Shown here in pieces: positions 46,060 to 53,779 of a stretch of DNA of 64,000 bases. Both the position numbers and the translations under genes were made by a program. Origin of the DNA: Acidobacteriota bacterium (lineage in GTDB: Bacteria; Acidobacteriota; Vicinamibacteria; Vicinamibacterales; UBA823); contig PCAK01000012.1 in the NCBI GenBank assembly GCA_002730525.1, positions 61,082-125,081 on the forward strand, given 5' to 3'. The stretch's first letter is position 1; the number at the start of each line of letters is the position of its first letter. Under the pieces are notes generated by a model, which was given only the letters and a program-made list of their open reading frames with translations, was not told the origin of the DNA and did not search any database.

Positions 46060-46248
46060 TCAGTCGTCATGCTCATCATTCTCTTCAATGGTCGCTTCGT
46101 CGATCAGCATGACCGGAATGTCGTCCTTGACCGGATAGACGCGATGACACTCACGACACTTCAGGCCCGCGCCGTCGTGGACCAGGTCGACCGGCGTCTT
46201 GCAGTTCGGGCACGCGAGGATCTCGAGCAGTTCAGGGGCGACGGCCAT
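46060..46248 (-). CDS. Trm112 family small zinc-ribbon protein
   Basis: A 62-residue protein. ELLEILACPNCKTPVDLV (about 6-23) with CPNC, and LKCRECHRVYPVKDDIPVML (about 29-48) with CREC, form the Trm112/YcaR zinc ribbon. The acidic tail EENDEHDD is typical. In other bacteria such proteins sit beside lipid A or cell-surface genes, and in eukaryotes they activate methyltransferases; the bacterial role is not settled. It is first in the minus-strand unit with O-antigen ligase and the heptose kinase. The ATG at 46248 gives the normal family length (about 60). Confidence 0.9.
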   Translation of the reverse strand: MAVAPELLEILACPNCKTPVDLVHDGAGLKCRECHRVYPVKDDIPVMLIDEATIEENDEHDD

Positions 46249-46285
46249 GTGGGATCTCCATGAGAGTGCCGGCTCTTCCGCCGGG

Positions 46286-46294
46286 ACTATACCA
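46286..46294 (-). promoter_or_regulatory. Extended -10 for the Trm112-ligase-kinase unit
   Basis: TGGTATAGT on the minus strand, 37 bases before the ATG at 46248. It is identical to the element at 14909-14917. Confidence 0.45.
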
Positions 46295-46329
46295 GACTGG
46301 CTGAAATGGGCCGGGGCACTCCACCGTGC

Positions 46330-46358
46330 TTGCCGGAGGTTCGGGCGTATGGAACAAT
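46330..46358 (+). promoter_or_regulatory. Candidate promoter of the TPR gene
   Basis: TTGCCG (46330-46335), 17-base spacer, then AACAAT (46353-46358), ending 11 bases before the ATG at 46370. It supports that start over the ATG at 46349, which would lie inside the promoter. Confidence 0.35.
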
Positions 46359-46369
46359 CGCATCCACCC

Positions 46370-48361
46370 ATGAATATACGCTGGACCATCGGCATGGCGG
46401 TCATTGTGTCGAGCGTCGCCGTCCCGGGGGCGGCCGGACAGGTGCCGGGCGATGCGTCGGATCCCGTGCGGCCGTACCTCGAGCGCGGCGAGGCGTACGA
46501 TCTGTTCATCCAGGCGCTGCGCCTCGAGGATGAGGGCGAGATCGTGCAGGCGGTCGAGCTGTTGGCCCGCGCCGCCGAGCTTGATGCCGAGGCCCCGGCC
46601 ATTCCCGCCGCCCAGGCCGGACTGTATGCCCGGCTGGATCAGGCGACCAACGCCGTCGAGGCCGCTGAGCGCGCGCTGGCGCTCGACGCCGAGTATGTCG
46701 ATGCCCACCGGGTCCTGGGTCTGATGTTCGCCGCGCTCGCGGAGCAAGCGGCCGGGCAGTCCGCCGGCCAGCGCTCGGCCAACGCCGAATCGTACCGGCG
46801 CCGCGCGCTGACCCATCTGGAGCAGGCCGCGGCGGGTGGCGTCGAGGACGCGCGTGTCACGTTCAGCCTCGGACGGCTCCTGGTGGAGACCGGCGCGTTC
46901 GATGATGCCGTGGCGGCGTTGGAGCCGTTCGTGCGCGATCGACCCGGCTTCGTCGACGGGTTGCTGTTGCTGGCGACGGCCTATGCCGGTGCCGGGCGCG
47001 CCGTCGAAGCGACCGAGGCCCTCGAGGAGGCCGTGCGAGGCCGTCCGCGTTCCGTGCGGGCGCTGAGCGCGCTGGCGGAACTCTACGAAGCCGAAGGCCG
47101 ATGGGATGACGCGGCCGATGCCTACGGGCGGGCCGCGGCGCGCCGTCCGAGCGACGTCGATCTGAAACGGCGGTGGGCGGCCGCGCTGCTCAATGCCGGC
47201 GATCAGGAGCGTGCACGGACGGTGATTGAAGAGGTGGTCGAGGCGCGGCCGTCCGATGGTGGTGCGATCTACTTGCTGTCCGAAATCGAGCGCCGGCTGA
47301 ACAACTTCGAGGCCGCCGAAGCCGCGGCCCGCCAGGTCATCGCGCTGGAGCCCGACGGGGCGCGTGGCATCTACGCGCTGGCCCAAGTCTTCCTGGACAG
47401 GCGGCAGTACCGCGAGCTAGTCGAGGTCGTCGAGCCGTTCGTTCGGGACCTCCGAGAGCGCGGCTCGGCGCCGCGCGAACTGGCGATGTTATTGGTGCAG
47501 AGCGGTGCGTCACACCTCACCCTCGGTGACTCCGAGGCGGCGCTGGCGGCATTCGAGCTGGCGCGCGATGCGGCGCCCGACGATCCAATCATGGAGGCGT
47601 ATCTCGGGCAGGCCTACCTGGAGAGCGGCCAGCCCGAAGACGCCGTGGCGAGCTTGTCCGAGGCCAGGGAGCGCCACGCCGATGACCTCCGGCTCGACGG
47701 CATGTACGCGCGGGCGCTCGTGGCAACCGGTCGCGCCGACCAAGGCATCGGCGTGATGGAGACGGCGGTTGCCCGGCATGCCGAGAATCCAATCGCCCAC
47801 GTCAACCTTGCCAACCTGCTGGTCGAGACCGGCCGTGTCAACGATGCGGTGGCCGCGCTGCGGGATGCCGAGCCGAACTTTCCGGCTGACACATCGATCC
47901 TCTTCCAGCTCGGCGCGATCCTCGAGCAGCAGGCGCTCTACGCGGACGCCGAGCAGGCCTTCCGGAGGGTGATCCAGCGTGACCCGTCGCACCACCAGGC
48001 GTTGAACTACCTTGGCTACATGCTGGCCGACCGCGCCGATCGGCTCGACGAGTCGGTCGAATTGATCCAGCGCGCGCTCGAATCCGATCCGCACAACGGC
48101 GCGTACCTCGACAGTCTCGGGTGGGCGTACTTCCGGCTCGAGGAGTGGGAGCTGGCGGAGACCTATCTGCGGCAGGCGGCCGAGCAGATGACACGCGACT
48201 CCGTCATCCAGGATCACTTTGGTGACGTCCTGTTCCAACGCGGCCAGTTCACGGAAGCCGTGGAAGCCTGGGAGCGCGCGCTGGCGGGCGACGTCGAGTC
48301 GATCGAACTGTCGGTCATCGAGCGCAAGATCGAGGGCGCCAGGCAACGCGGCGGGCGCTGA
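46370..48361 (+). CDS. Exported TPR-repeat protein
   Basis: About 663 residues. An N-terminal signal (MNIRWTIGMAVIVSSVAVPGAAG) suggests export. The rest is almost entirely tetratricopeptide-like helical pairs, visible as repeated patterns such as AVELLARAAELDAEAPAI, DDAADAYGRAAARRPSDVDL and DAEQAFRRVIQRDPSHHQALNYLGYML, roughly 14-16 units. The last units (SDPHNGAYLDSLGWAYFRL) resemble the YfgC/PgaA-type TPR ends seen beside lolB-ispE in other diderms. It probably acts as a periplasmic scaffold, perhaps in outer-membrane assembly. The ATG at 46370 puts the signal peptide at the N-terminus. It lies 12 bases before the LolB-like gene. Confidence 0.83.
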   Translation: MNIRWTIGMAVIVSSVAVPGAAGQVPGDASDPVRPYLERGEAYDLFIQALRLEDEGEIVQAVELLARAAELDAEAPAIPAAQAGLYARLDQATNAVEAAERALALDAEYVDAHRVLGLMFAALAEQAAGQSAGQRSANAESYRRRALTHLEQAAAGGVEDARVTFSLGRLLVETGAFDDAVAALEPFVRDRPGFVDGLLLLATAYAGAGRAVEATEALEEAVRGRPRSVRALSALAELYEAEGRWDDAADAYGRAAARRPSDVDLKRRWAAALLNAGDQERARTVIEEVVEARPSDGGAIYLLSEIERRLNNFEAAEAAARQVIALEPDGARGIYALAQVFLDRRQYRELVEVVEPFVRDLRERGSAPRELAMLLVQSGASHLTLGDSEAALAAFELARDAAPDDPIMEAYLGQAYLESGQPEDAVASLSEARERHADDLRLDGMYARALVATGRADQGIGVMETAVARHAENPIAHVNLANLLVETGRVNDAVAALRDAEPNFPADTSILFQLGAILEQQALYADAEQAFRRVIQRDPSHHQALNYLGYMLADRADRLDESVELIQRALESDPHNGAYLDSLGWAYFRLEEWELAETYLRQAAEQMTRDSVIQDHFGDVLFQRGQFTEAVEAWERALAGDVESIELSVIERKIEGARQRGGR

Positions 48362-48373
48362 CGCTCACGACGG

Positions 48374-49225
48374 GTGCGCGTCATGGGTGGTCCACAACGG
48401 CAGCACGCGGTAGGCGGCTGGCTCCAGTTCGTCCTCCTCCTGACCGTGGCGTGCGGCGCGGGTGGCTGCGCGGCGCGCCGTCCGACCTTGCCGTCCGGGT
48501 CCGGCACTCCGTTTCCAGAATTTCGCGAAGCGTTCATGCAGGCGACGGCCGATTGCCGCGCCATGAAGACGCTCGTGGCCGAACTCCGCTTGTCCGGACG
48601 GGCCGGCGGGCGCCGACTGCGGGGGCGCGTGCTGGCCGGTTTCTCGGATCCCGGCGCGGTTCGCCTCGAAGGGCTGGCGCCGTTCGGCGCCCCCGCGTTC
48701 ATTCTCGTGGCCGAGCCCGGTCGGGCGGCGCTGCTCTTGCCGCGCGAGTCACGCGTGCTCGTCGACGCGCCGGCTGACGAGGTGGTCCACGCCCTGGCGG
48801 GCGTCGCGATGACCGCCGACGAACTGCGCCACGTGCTCAGCGCGTGTCTGCCTGCCTCGGTCGATCCGACGATCGGGCGGGCCTACGGGTCGGATTGGTG
48901 GGGCATCGAGACGTCGGACGGCGGCCTCGTCTACCTCCGCCGGGCGGGTGACGCGCGCCGCATCGCCGCCGTGCGTCGTGCCGGGTGGCTCAGCGAGTAC
49001 AGCGAGTGGTCGGGCCGTTTGCCCGGCCGTCTGCGGTTGACGTCGTTGACGCCGATCGTGGAGGCCGTGGACCTCACCGTGACGCTGTCACAGGTGCGCA
49101 TCAATACCACCCTCGCCCCGGCCACCTTCGCGGTCGACATTCCTCCCGATGCGGTGCCGATGACGCTCGACGAGCTGAAGGCGCTGGCGCCGCTCGCTGA
49201 CTCAGCGTCGGCATCCAGCGGTTAG
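48374..49225 (+). CDS. LolB-like outer-membrane lipoprotein
   Basis: A 283-residue protein. A hydrophobic signal (WLQFVLLLTVACGAGGC) ends in a probable lipobox with C32 as the lipidated residue. The body resembles the LolB/DUF4292 beta-barrel-like fold: LVAELRLSGRAGGRRLRGRVLAGF, VRLEGLAPFGAPAFILV and PTIGRAYGSDWWG. LolB receives lipoproteins from LolA at the outer membrane. Sequence similarity to proteobacterial LolB is weak, but the position directly before ispE and prs is where lolB lies in enterobacteria, which supports the call. The start is GTG 48374 or ATG 48383. Confidence 0.65.
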   Translation: MRVMGGPQRQHAVGGWLQFVLLLTVACGAGGCAARRPTLPSGSGTPFPEFREAFMQATADCRAMKTLVAELRLSGRAGGRRLRGRVLAGFSDPGAVRLEGLAPFGAPAFILVAEPGRAALLLPRESRVLVDAPADEVVHALAGVAMTADELRHVLSACLPASVDPTIGRAYGSDWWGIETSDGGLVYLRRAGDARRIAAVRRAGWLSEYSEWSGRLPGRLRLTSLTPIVEAVDLTVTLSQVRINTTLAPATFAVDIPPDAVPMTLDELKALAPLADSASASSG

Positions 49226-49238
49226 CGGAGCGCTCGTT

Positions 49239-50117
49239 ATGGCACCCCGACGGATCGTGATCCGGGCCCACGCGAAGCTGAACCTCGGCCTGCGCGTGGT
49301 TGGGCGACGGGCCGACGGGTTTCACGACGTGCGGACCATCTATCAGTCGATCGGGCTCACCGACCGCTTGACCGTCGTGGCGCGGCCGGGTCGGTTCGAG
49401 TTGCGGTGCAGCGATCCGGCCCTGCCGACCGATCGCCGTAACCTCGTCCACCAAGCGGCTGCGCGCGCGTCACGTGCCGCCGGGCGCGGCGCGCTGCAGG
49501 GCCTGTCGGTCGATCTCGAGAAGCAGATCCCGGCCGAGGCCGGCCTCGGCGGCGGGAGTGCCGACGCCGCCGCGATGCTGCGCGCGCTCGCGCGGCTCTG
49601 GCCCGGTGAGCTGGACGCCTCGACGTGCCGTGACGTGGCGGCGCGGCTGGGCGCCGACGTCCCCTTCTTCTTGCTGGGCGGTACGGCGCTCGGCCTCGGC
49701 CTCGGCGACGAGTTGTTCCCGCTGGTCGACCTGCCCCGACACTGGGCCGTGCTGCTGGTGCCGCCGTTCGGCGTGCCGACCGCCGGCGCGTATACCTGGT
49801 ACGATCACGCGCCGCGGCGTGTACGGCGCGCCGGTTCACGGCGCCCGCTCGGGGATCGGGGTGGCGCGTTGTCGTCGGTCGTCGAGCTAACGAACGACCT
49901 CGAGCCGGCGGTTGCGGCGAAGCACCCGGAGATCAGACGGATGCTGACCGGGTTGCGGCGCGCCGGCGCCGCGCAGCCGGTGATGACGGGCAGCGGGTCG
50001 TGCGTCTTCGGACTGTTTCGAGAGCGGCGCACAGCCACCAAGGCGGCGGCGATGCTGCGCGCTGGACCCTGGCGGGTCATCGTGGCGCGAACGCTGGCGC
50101 GGAGAGAGACCCTATGA
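49239..50117 (+). CDS. ispE: 4-(cytidine 5'-diphospho)-2-C-methyl-D-erythritol kinase
   Basis: A 292-residue GHMP kinase of the MEP isoprenoid pathway. HAKLNLGLRVVGRRADGFHD (11-30) holds the catalytic lysine K13. The ATP loop is AEAGLGGGSADAA (99-111), and RLGADVPFFLLGG carries the catalytic aspartate D140. The C-terminal QPVMTGSGSCVFGLF is GHMP motif 3. The length matches IspE (about 285-300). It lies 13 bases after the LolB-like gene and is followed by tRNA-Gln and prs. The next two pathway steps flank it functionally in the ispDF fusion 9 kb downstream. Confidence 0.95.
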   Translation: MAPRRIVIRAHAKLNLGLRVVGRRADGFHDVRTIYQSIGLTDRLTVVARPGRFELRCSDPALPTDRRNLVHQAAARASRAAGRGALQGLSVDLEKQIPAEAGLGGGSADAAAMLRALARLWPGELDASTCRDVAARLGADVPFFLLGGTALGLGLGDELFPLVDLPRHWAVLLVPPFGVPTAGAYTWYDHAPRRVRRAGSRRPLGDRGGALSSVVELTNDLEPAVAAKHPEIRRMLTGLRRAGAAQPVMTGSGSCVFGLFRERRTATKAAAMLRAGPWRVIVARTLARRETL

Positions 50118-50187
50118 GGCCCAGGAGCCCGGGCGTCCCAGGGAGACATGACGCGCGATCGAGCGTCGCTTCGGCGCGTGCCGTCGC

Positions 50188-50216
50188 TTGCCGGGCGCGA
50201 AACCATCGTGTACACT
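50188..50216 (+). promoter_or_regulatory. Sigma-70-type promoter for tRNA-Gln and prs
   Basis: TTGCCG (50188-50193), a 17-base spacer, then TACACT (50211-50216) preceded by TG. The start would be near 50223, giving a leader of about 130 bases before tRNA-Gln. No other feature is seen in the 50118-50355 gap. Confidence 0.5.
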
Positions 50217-50355
50217 TGGGATTTGCGTCGGTGGTTGTGAGCCACACCTAGAACGTCAGCTTCTGCTAGCCTCGTTGGAACGTTCGTCGCGCCGGCCGGC
50301 GGTGCGGGCGTGTTCGAGCCGCGGGAGGTCCTGCGGGAGACTGGCGACGGTGATT

Positions 50356-50430
50356 TGGGGCGTGGCCAAGTGGTAAGGCGCGGGACTTTGGCTCCCGTAT
50401 TCGAAGGTTCGAATCCTTCCGCCCCAGCCA
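50356..50430 (+). tRNA. tRNA-Gln(UUG)
   Basis: The acceptor stem TGGGGCG pairs with CGCCCCA, followed by discriminator G and an encoded CCA. The anticodon stem CGGGA/TCCCG frames loop CTTTGGC with anticodon TTG. The T arm carries GGTTCGAATCC. It sits between ispE and prs, a placement also known in other bacteria. Confidence 0.96.
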
Positions 50431-50451
50431 ACTGGTGTCGTGCGACGAGTC

Positions 50452-51396
50452 ATGAGTAACGGGCAGCTCAAGTTGTTCTCGGGGTCGGCGCACCAGGCGC
50501 TCGGCGAGGAAATCGCCGAGGTCCTCGGCATCCCGATGGGCCAGGCCCGGCTGCGGAGGTTTCCCGACAGCGAGGTTTCCTTTCAGATCGATGAGAACAT
50601 CCGAGGGACCGACGTGTTCGTCGTGCAACCCACGTGCACACCGGTGGATGAGCACCTCGTCGAGCTGTGTGTGATGATCGATGCTTTCCGGCGGTCGTCG
50701 GCCTCCCGGATCACTGCGGTCATCCCGTACTACGGCTACGCGCGCCAGGACCGGAAGGACAAGCCGCGCGTGCCGATCTCGGCGAAGCTGGTGGCCAACC
50801 TGCTGAGCGCCGCCGGGGCCAACCGCGTGCTCACGATGGACCTGCACAAGGCACAGATTCAGGGGTTCTTCGACATTCCGGTCGACCATCTCTTCGCGGC
50901 ACCGGTGATCATCGACTACCTCTCGACGCTCGACGTTGCCGAAACGACGCTCGTGTCCCCGGACGCCGGGGGCGCCGAGCGCGCCCGGGCGTACGCCAAG
51001 CGACTTGGCGGCGACCTGGCGATCATCGACAAGCGGCGTTCGGACGATGGAACGGCCGAGGTCATGAACGTCGTCGGCCAGGTCAATGGCCGCGTCTGCA
51101 TCATCCAGGATGACATCGTCGACACGGCGGGCACGCTGTGCAACGCCGCGCAGGCGCTGTCCGATGCGGGCGCCAAGCGCGTCCTGGCGTGCGCCGTGCA
51201 CGGCGTGCTGTCTGGCCCCGCGCTGGACCGGATCGAGCAGTCGCCGCTGGAAGAGTTGATCGTCACGAACACCATCCCGATGGAGGATGCGCGCGCGCGG
51301 TCGGGGAAGCTGCGCGTGCTGTCGGTGGCGAAGCTGCTGGGCCGGGCGATCCAGAGCATCCACGAGGAAACGTCGGTATCATCATTGTTCGTTTGA
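50452..51396 (+). CDS. prs: Ribose-phosphate pyrophosphokinase
   Basis: A 314-residue class I PRPP synthase. It starts MSNGQLKLFSGSAHQALGEE; RFPDSEVSFQIDENIRG and IPYYGYARQDRKDKPR bind ATP. MDLHKAQIQGFFDIPVDHL holds the metal site, and IIQDDIVDTAGTLCNAA is the PRPP loop (DDxxDTAGT). It makes PRPP from ribose 5-phosphate and ATP for nucleotide synthesis. The ATG at 50452 matches the normal length; a GTG 12 bases upstream is possible. It follows tRNA-Gln by 21 bases and precedes rplY by 21 bases. Confidence 0.97.
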   Translation: MSNGQLKLFSGSAHQALGEEIAEVLGIPMGQARLRRFPDSEVSFQIDENIRGTDVFVVQPTCTPVDEHLVELCVMIDAFRRSSASRITAVIPYYGYARQDRKDKPRVPISAKLVANLLSAAGANRVLTMDLHKAQIQGFFDIPVDHLFAAPVIIDYLSTLDVAETTLVSPDAGGAERARAYAKRLGGDLAIIDKRRSDDGTAEVMNVVGQVNGRVCIIQDDIVDTAGTLCNAAQALSDAGAKRVLACAVHGVLSGPALDRIEQSPLEELIVTNTIPMEDARARSGKLRVLSVAKLLGRAIQSIHEETSVSSLFV

Positions 51397-51417
51397 GCGG
51401 TACGCAGGGCAATAGTC

Positions 51418-52137
51418 ATGGAAGCCACACTGGAAGCGGTGACACGGAGCACGTTCGGCAAGAACCAGACTCGGCGGCTGCGTCGAGACGGGCGCCTGCC
51501 CGCCGTCGTCTACGGGACGGCGGGCAAGAAAGCCGGCAAGAAGAAGAAGGATGAAGGCGGGACGCCGGTGTCGGTCGATCCCAAGCCGCTGATGCGGATC
51601 ATGCACTCGGAGTCGGGCACGAACACGCTCATCGGTTTGACGATCGATGGGGGCAAGCCGACGCAGGTGCTGGTCAAGGAATTCCAGCTCGATCCGATCA
51701 TGGACCGCCTGCTGCACGTCGACTTCTACCGCGTGGCCATGGATCAGGTCATCACCGTGTCCGTGCCGGTGACCTTGAAGGGCGAGGCGATCGGCGTGAA
51801 ACAGGAGGGCGGACTGCTCGACTTCGTGCATCGCGAGGTCGAAGTCGAATGCCTGCCGACCGACATTCCCGAGCATCTGGAAGTCGATGTGAGCGAGTTG
51901 GCGATCGGTGACGGCGTGCGGCTCCGAGCGCTGAGCGAGGACGTCAAGTGGACGCCGGTCAGTTCGCTGGACACGTTGCTCGTGCACGTCGTGGCGCCGA
52001 AGGCCGAGGCCGAGGAGACCGAGGAAGCCGTCGAAGGCGAGGCCGCCGTCGAAGGCGAGGCCGGTGAGCCCGAGGTCATCAAGAAGGGCAAGGCCGAGGA
52101 CGAGGCTGGCGGCGGTGGCGGCGACGCGTCGTCGTAG
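51418..52137 (+). CDS. rplY: 50S ribosomal protein bL25 (CTC/TL5 type)
   Basis: A 239-residue long-form bL25. The N-terminal 5S-rRNA-binding domain (1 to about 105) has TRSTFGKNQTRRLRRDGRLPAVVYG, then a lysine-rich insert (GKKAGKKKKDE) before PVSVDPKPLMRIMHSESG. The C-terminal TL5 domain has LHVDFYRVAMDQVITVSVPV and VEVECLPTDIPEHLEVDVS. The tail after about 195 is acidic and low-complexity. The order prs-rplY-pth is common in bacteria. The lysine-rich insert is longer than I would expect for the family. Confidence 0.94.
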   Translation: MEATLEAVTRSTFGKNQTRRLRRDGRLPAVVYGTAGKKAGKKKKDEGGTPVSVDPKPLMRIMHSESGTNTLIGLTIDGGKPTQVLVKEFQLDPIMDRLLHVDFYRVAMDQVITVSVPVTLKGEAIGVKQEGGLLDFVHREVEVECLPTDIPEHLEVDVSELAIGDGVRLRALSEDVKWTPVSSLDTLLVHVVAPKAEAEETEEAVEGEAAVEGEAGEPEVIKKGKAEDEAGGGGGDASS

Positions 52138-52148
52138 CCGGGCAGCCC

Positions 52149-52787
52149 GTGGTGGGGCGCGTGCGATTGATTGTTGGGCTCGGCAATCCGGGGCGCCAGT
52201 ATCAGGGCACGCGGCACAATGTCGGGTTCGATGTGGTCGACCGGGCCGTGACCCGGCGCGCGCTCGACTTCGAATCGGCGCCCACCGACGCGCTGATGGC
52301 CCGCACGCGGGGCGTCGAACCGGCGGTGATGCTGGCCAAGCCGCTGTCGTTCATGAATCGAAGCGGTTCGGCCGTGGCGGCGCTGCTTCACTATTATCGG
52401 ATCGCGCTTGACGACCTGCTGGTCGTCGCAGAAGATGTGAACCTGCCGCTCGGGCGAGTGCGTGCTCGATCGCGCGGGTCCGACGGGGGCCACAACGGCC
52501 TCGGGTCGGTCATCGAGTCGCTCGGCACGCAGGAGTTCGCGCGGCTGAGGATCGGCGTCGGGCGAGGCGATGCGCGTGGCGACCTGGCGGCTCACGTGCT
52601 GGCGCGGTTCGAGGCGTCGGAAGAACCGGTGATCGCCGAGGCGATCGGCCGGGCGGCCGAGGCGGTCGACGCGTTCGTGAGTAGCGGCATCATGGAGGTG
52701 ATGAACCGCTACAATTCCAGAGGTCCAGAGACCGACGAGGCGGGTACGAGCACGGAAGCATCGGACGAGGAGAACGAAGAGCCCTGA
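52149..52787 (+). CDS. pth: Peptidyl-tRNA hydrolase
   Basis: A 212-residue Pth. VGLGNPGRQYQGTRHNVGFDVVD (9-31; key residues N12 and H23) holds the catalytic histidine. KPLSFMNRSG and GSDGGHNGLGSVIESLG are family motifs. It recycles peptidyl-tRNA released from ribosomes. The aspartate that assists catalysis in the E. coli enzyme (D93 in the HDELDLPPG block) aligns with E95 here (AEDVNLPLG). The last 25 residues form an acidic tail beyond the normal end. It starts 11 bases after rplY and is followed by the rpsF leader. Confidence 0.94.
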   Translation: MVGRVRLIVGLGNPGRQYQGTRHNVGFDVVDRAVTRRALDFESAPTDALMARTRGVEPAVMLAKPLSFMNRSGSAVAALLHYYRIALDDLLVVAEDVNLPLGRVRARSRGSDGGHNGLGSVIESLGTQEFARLRIGVGRGDARGDLAAHVLARFEASEEPVIAEAIGRAAEAVDAFVSSGIMEVMNRYNSRGPETDEAGTSTEASDEENEEP

Positions 52788-52790
52788 ACG

Positions 52791-52864
52791 GGGCGCGGCT
52801 TGCCGCGCCCGACGCGAAATCACCGACGCGAGTCCTGTCGACTCCTTGCCACGCTCGGCGTGGC
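52791..52864 (+). promoter_or_regulatory. Two hairpins in the rpsF leader
   Basis: GGGCGCGGC-TT-GCCGCGCCC (52791-52810) and GCCACG-CTCGG-CGTGGC (52848-52864) lie between pth and rpsF. The first could be a weak terminator or attenuator for the pth unit (no T-run). The second lies just before the AAGGAG of rpsF and could be an S6:S18 autoregulatory site, which many bacteria have in this leader; the consensus was not confirmed. Confidence 0.4.
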
Positions 52865-52886
52865 CGTCAAGTCCACAAGGAGCCCT

Positions 52887-53423
52887 ATGGCCACACCCAG
52901 ACAATACGAACTCGTCTACATCGTGGCGCCGTCTGCCACGGAGGAGACGGTTGCCGAGCTACACACGCAGGTCGAAGCGATCGTCGAAAAGTTCGGCGGC
53001 ACCCTCGACAAGACCGAGAACTGGGGTCGGCGCAAGCTGGCCTACGAGATCAACCGCGCCAAGGAGGGCACCTACGTTCTCGAGCTGTTGACCGGCTCGG
53101 GCGAGATGATGTCCGAGCTGGAGCGCCGCCTCCGCGTGGCCGACACGGTGCTGCGCCATCTGGTCGTTCGCGTCGACGAGGAGCTGCGAGTCGCGGGGCA
53201 GACGACAGCCCGGCGCGTCGCCGAGCGCGCGCGGCGCCGGGCCGCCCGCGGACTGCCGCCGCAGCCGGCGGCGGCGCCCGCGTCCACCGAGCCGACTGCG
53301 GCTGCTGCCGCAGCCCCGGCGGCCACCGAGTCAGAGGCGCCCGCCGCGGCCGCTGCCGAAGCTCCGGTGGCCACCGAGTCACCGGCGCCCGCCGCGGCGT
53401 CAACCGAATCGAAGGAAGCATAG
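52887..53423 (+). CDS. rpsF: 30S ribosomal protein bS6 with Ala/Glu-rich extension
   Basis: About 178 residues. The S6 domain is residues 1 to about 105 (RQYELVYIVAPSATEE, WGRRKLAYEINRAKEGTYVL, ADTVLRHLVVRVDEE). It binds S18 on the 30S platform. A basic stretch (TARRVAERARRRAARG) and a low-complexity Ala/Pro/Thr/Glu tail of about 55 residues follow, much longer than usual. The ATG at 52887 follows AAGGAG by 5 bases and starts the fold exactly. It is followed by rpsR and rplI, the standard order. Confidence 0.96.
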   Translation: MATPRQYELVYIVAPSATEETVAELHTQVEAIVEKFGGTLDKTENWGRRKLAYEINRAKEGTYVLELLTGSGEMMSELERRLRVADTVLRHLVVRVDEELRVAGQTTARRVAERARRRAARGLPPQPAAAPASTEPTAAAAAAPAATESEAPAAAAAEAPVATESPAPAAASTESKEA

Positions 53424-53432
53424 GGGGAGTGC

Positions 53433-53723
53433 ATGGCTGACCAACGAGGTGGACGCGGCGGCCGCGGCGCAAAGAAGGAGGAGCGCGGCGGACGCAACAA
53501 GGGCAGCGGCCTCTTCAGACGCAAGAAGGTGTGCCGGTTCTGTGTCGACAAGATCGACTACATCAACTACAAAGACGTGCGGATGCTGATGCCGTTCATT
53601 CCGGAACGGGGCAAGATTCAGCCGCGCCGCCTTTCGGGTACGTGCGCGATGCACCAGCGGAAGTTGCAGACCGCGATCAAGCGAGCGCGGCAGCTGGCGC
53701 TCGTTCCGTACGTGACCGAGTAG
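53433..53723 (+). CDS. rpsR: 30S ribosomal protein bS18, cysteine-containing form
   Basis: A 96-residue protein. An N-terminal Gly/Arg/Lys-rich stretch of about 27 residues precedes the S18 core [19 protein letters not shown] and [24 protein letters not shown] plus the later cysteine are those of the zinc-type S18. It pairs with S6 on the 30S subunit. It starts nine bases after rpsF and is followed by an intergenic hairpin. Confidence 0.97.
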   Translation: MADQRGGRGGRGAKKEERGGRNKGSGLFRRKKVCRFCVDKIDYINYKDVRMLMPFIPERGKIQPRRLSGTCAMHQRKLQTAIKRARQLALVPYVTE

Positions 53724-53743
53724 GCGCGAGCGTCGTGACCTGA

Positions 53744-53764
53744 GCCGGCGCCGCGGGCGCCGGC
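53744..53764 (+). promoter_or_regulatory. Strong hairpin between rpsR and rplI
   Basis: GCCGGCGCC-GCG-GGCGCCGGC gives a 9-base GC stem with a 3-base loop, 15 bases before the rplI ATG. A GGAGG Shine-Dalgarno follows. It has no T-run, so it is more likely an mRNA processing or stability element than a terminator. Confidence 0.5.
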
Positions 53765-53779
53765 AGGCCGGAGGGCATC

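Noticed and set aside
46232..47386. Minus-strand 384-codon frame opposite the TPR gene
   Set aside because: The repeat-like appearance is an antisense reflection of the TPR repeats.
53230..53420. Tandem DNA repeat in rpsF
   Set aside because: The Ala/Pro/Glu-rich codons give approximate periodicity only; no exact repeat unit was found.
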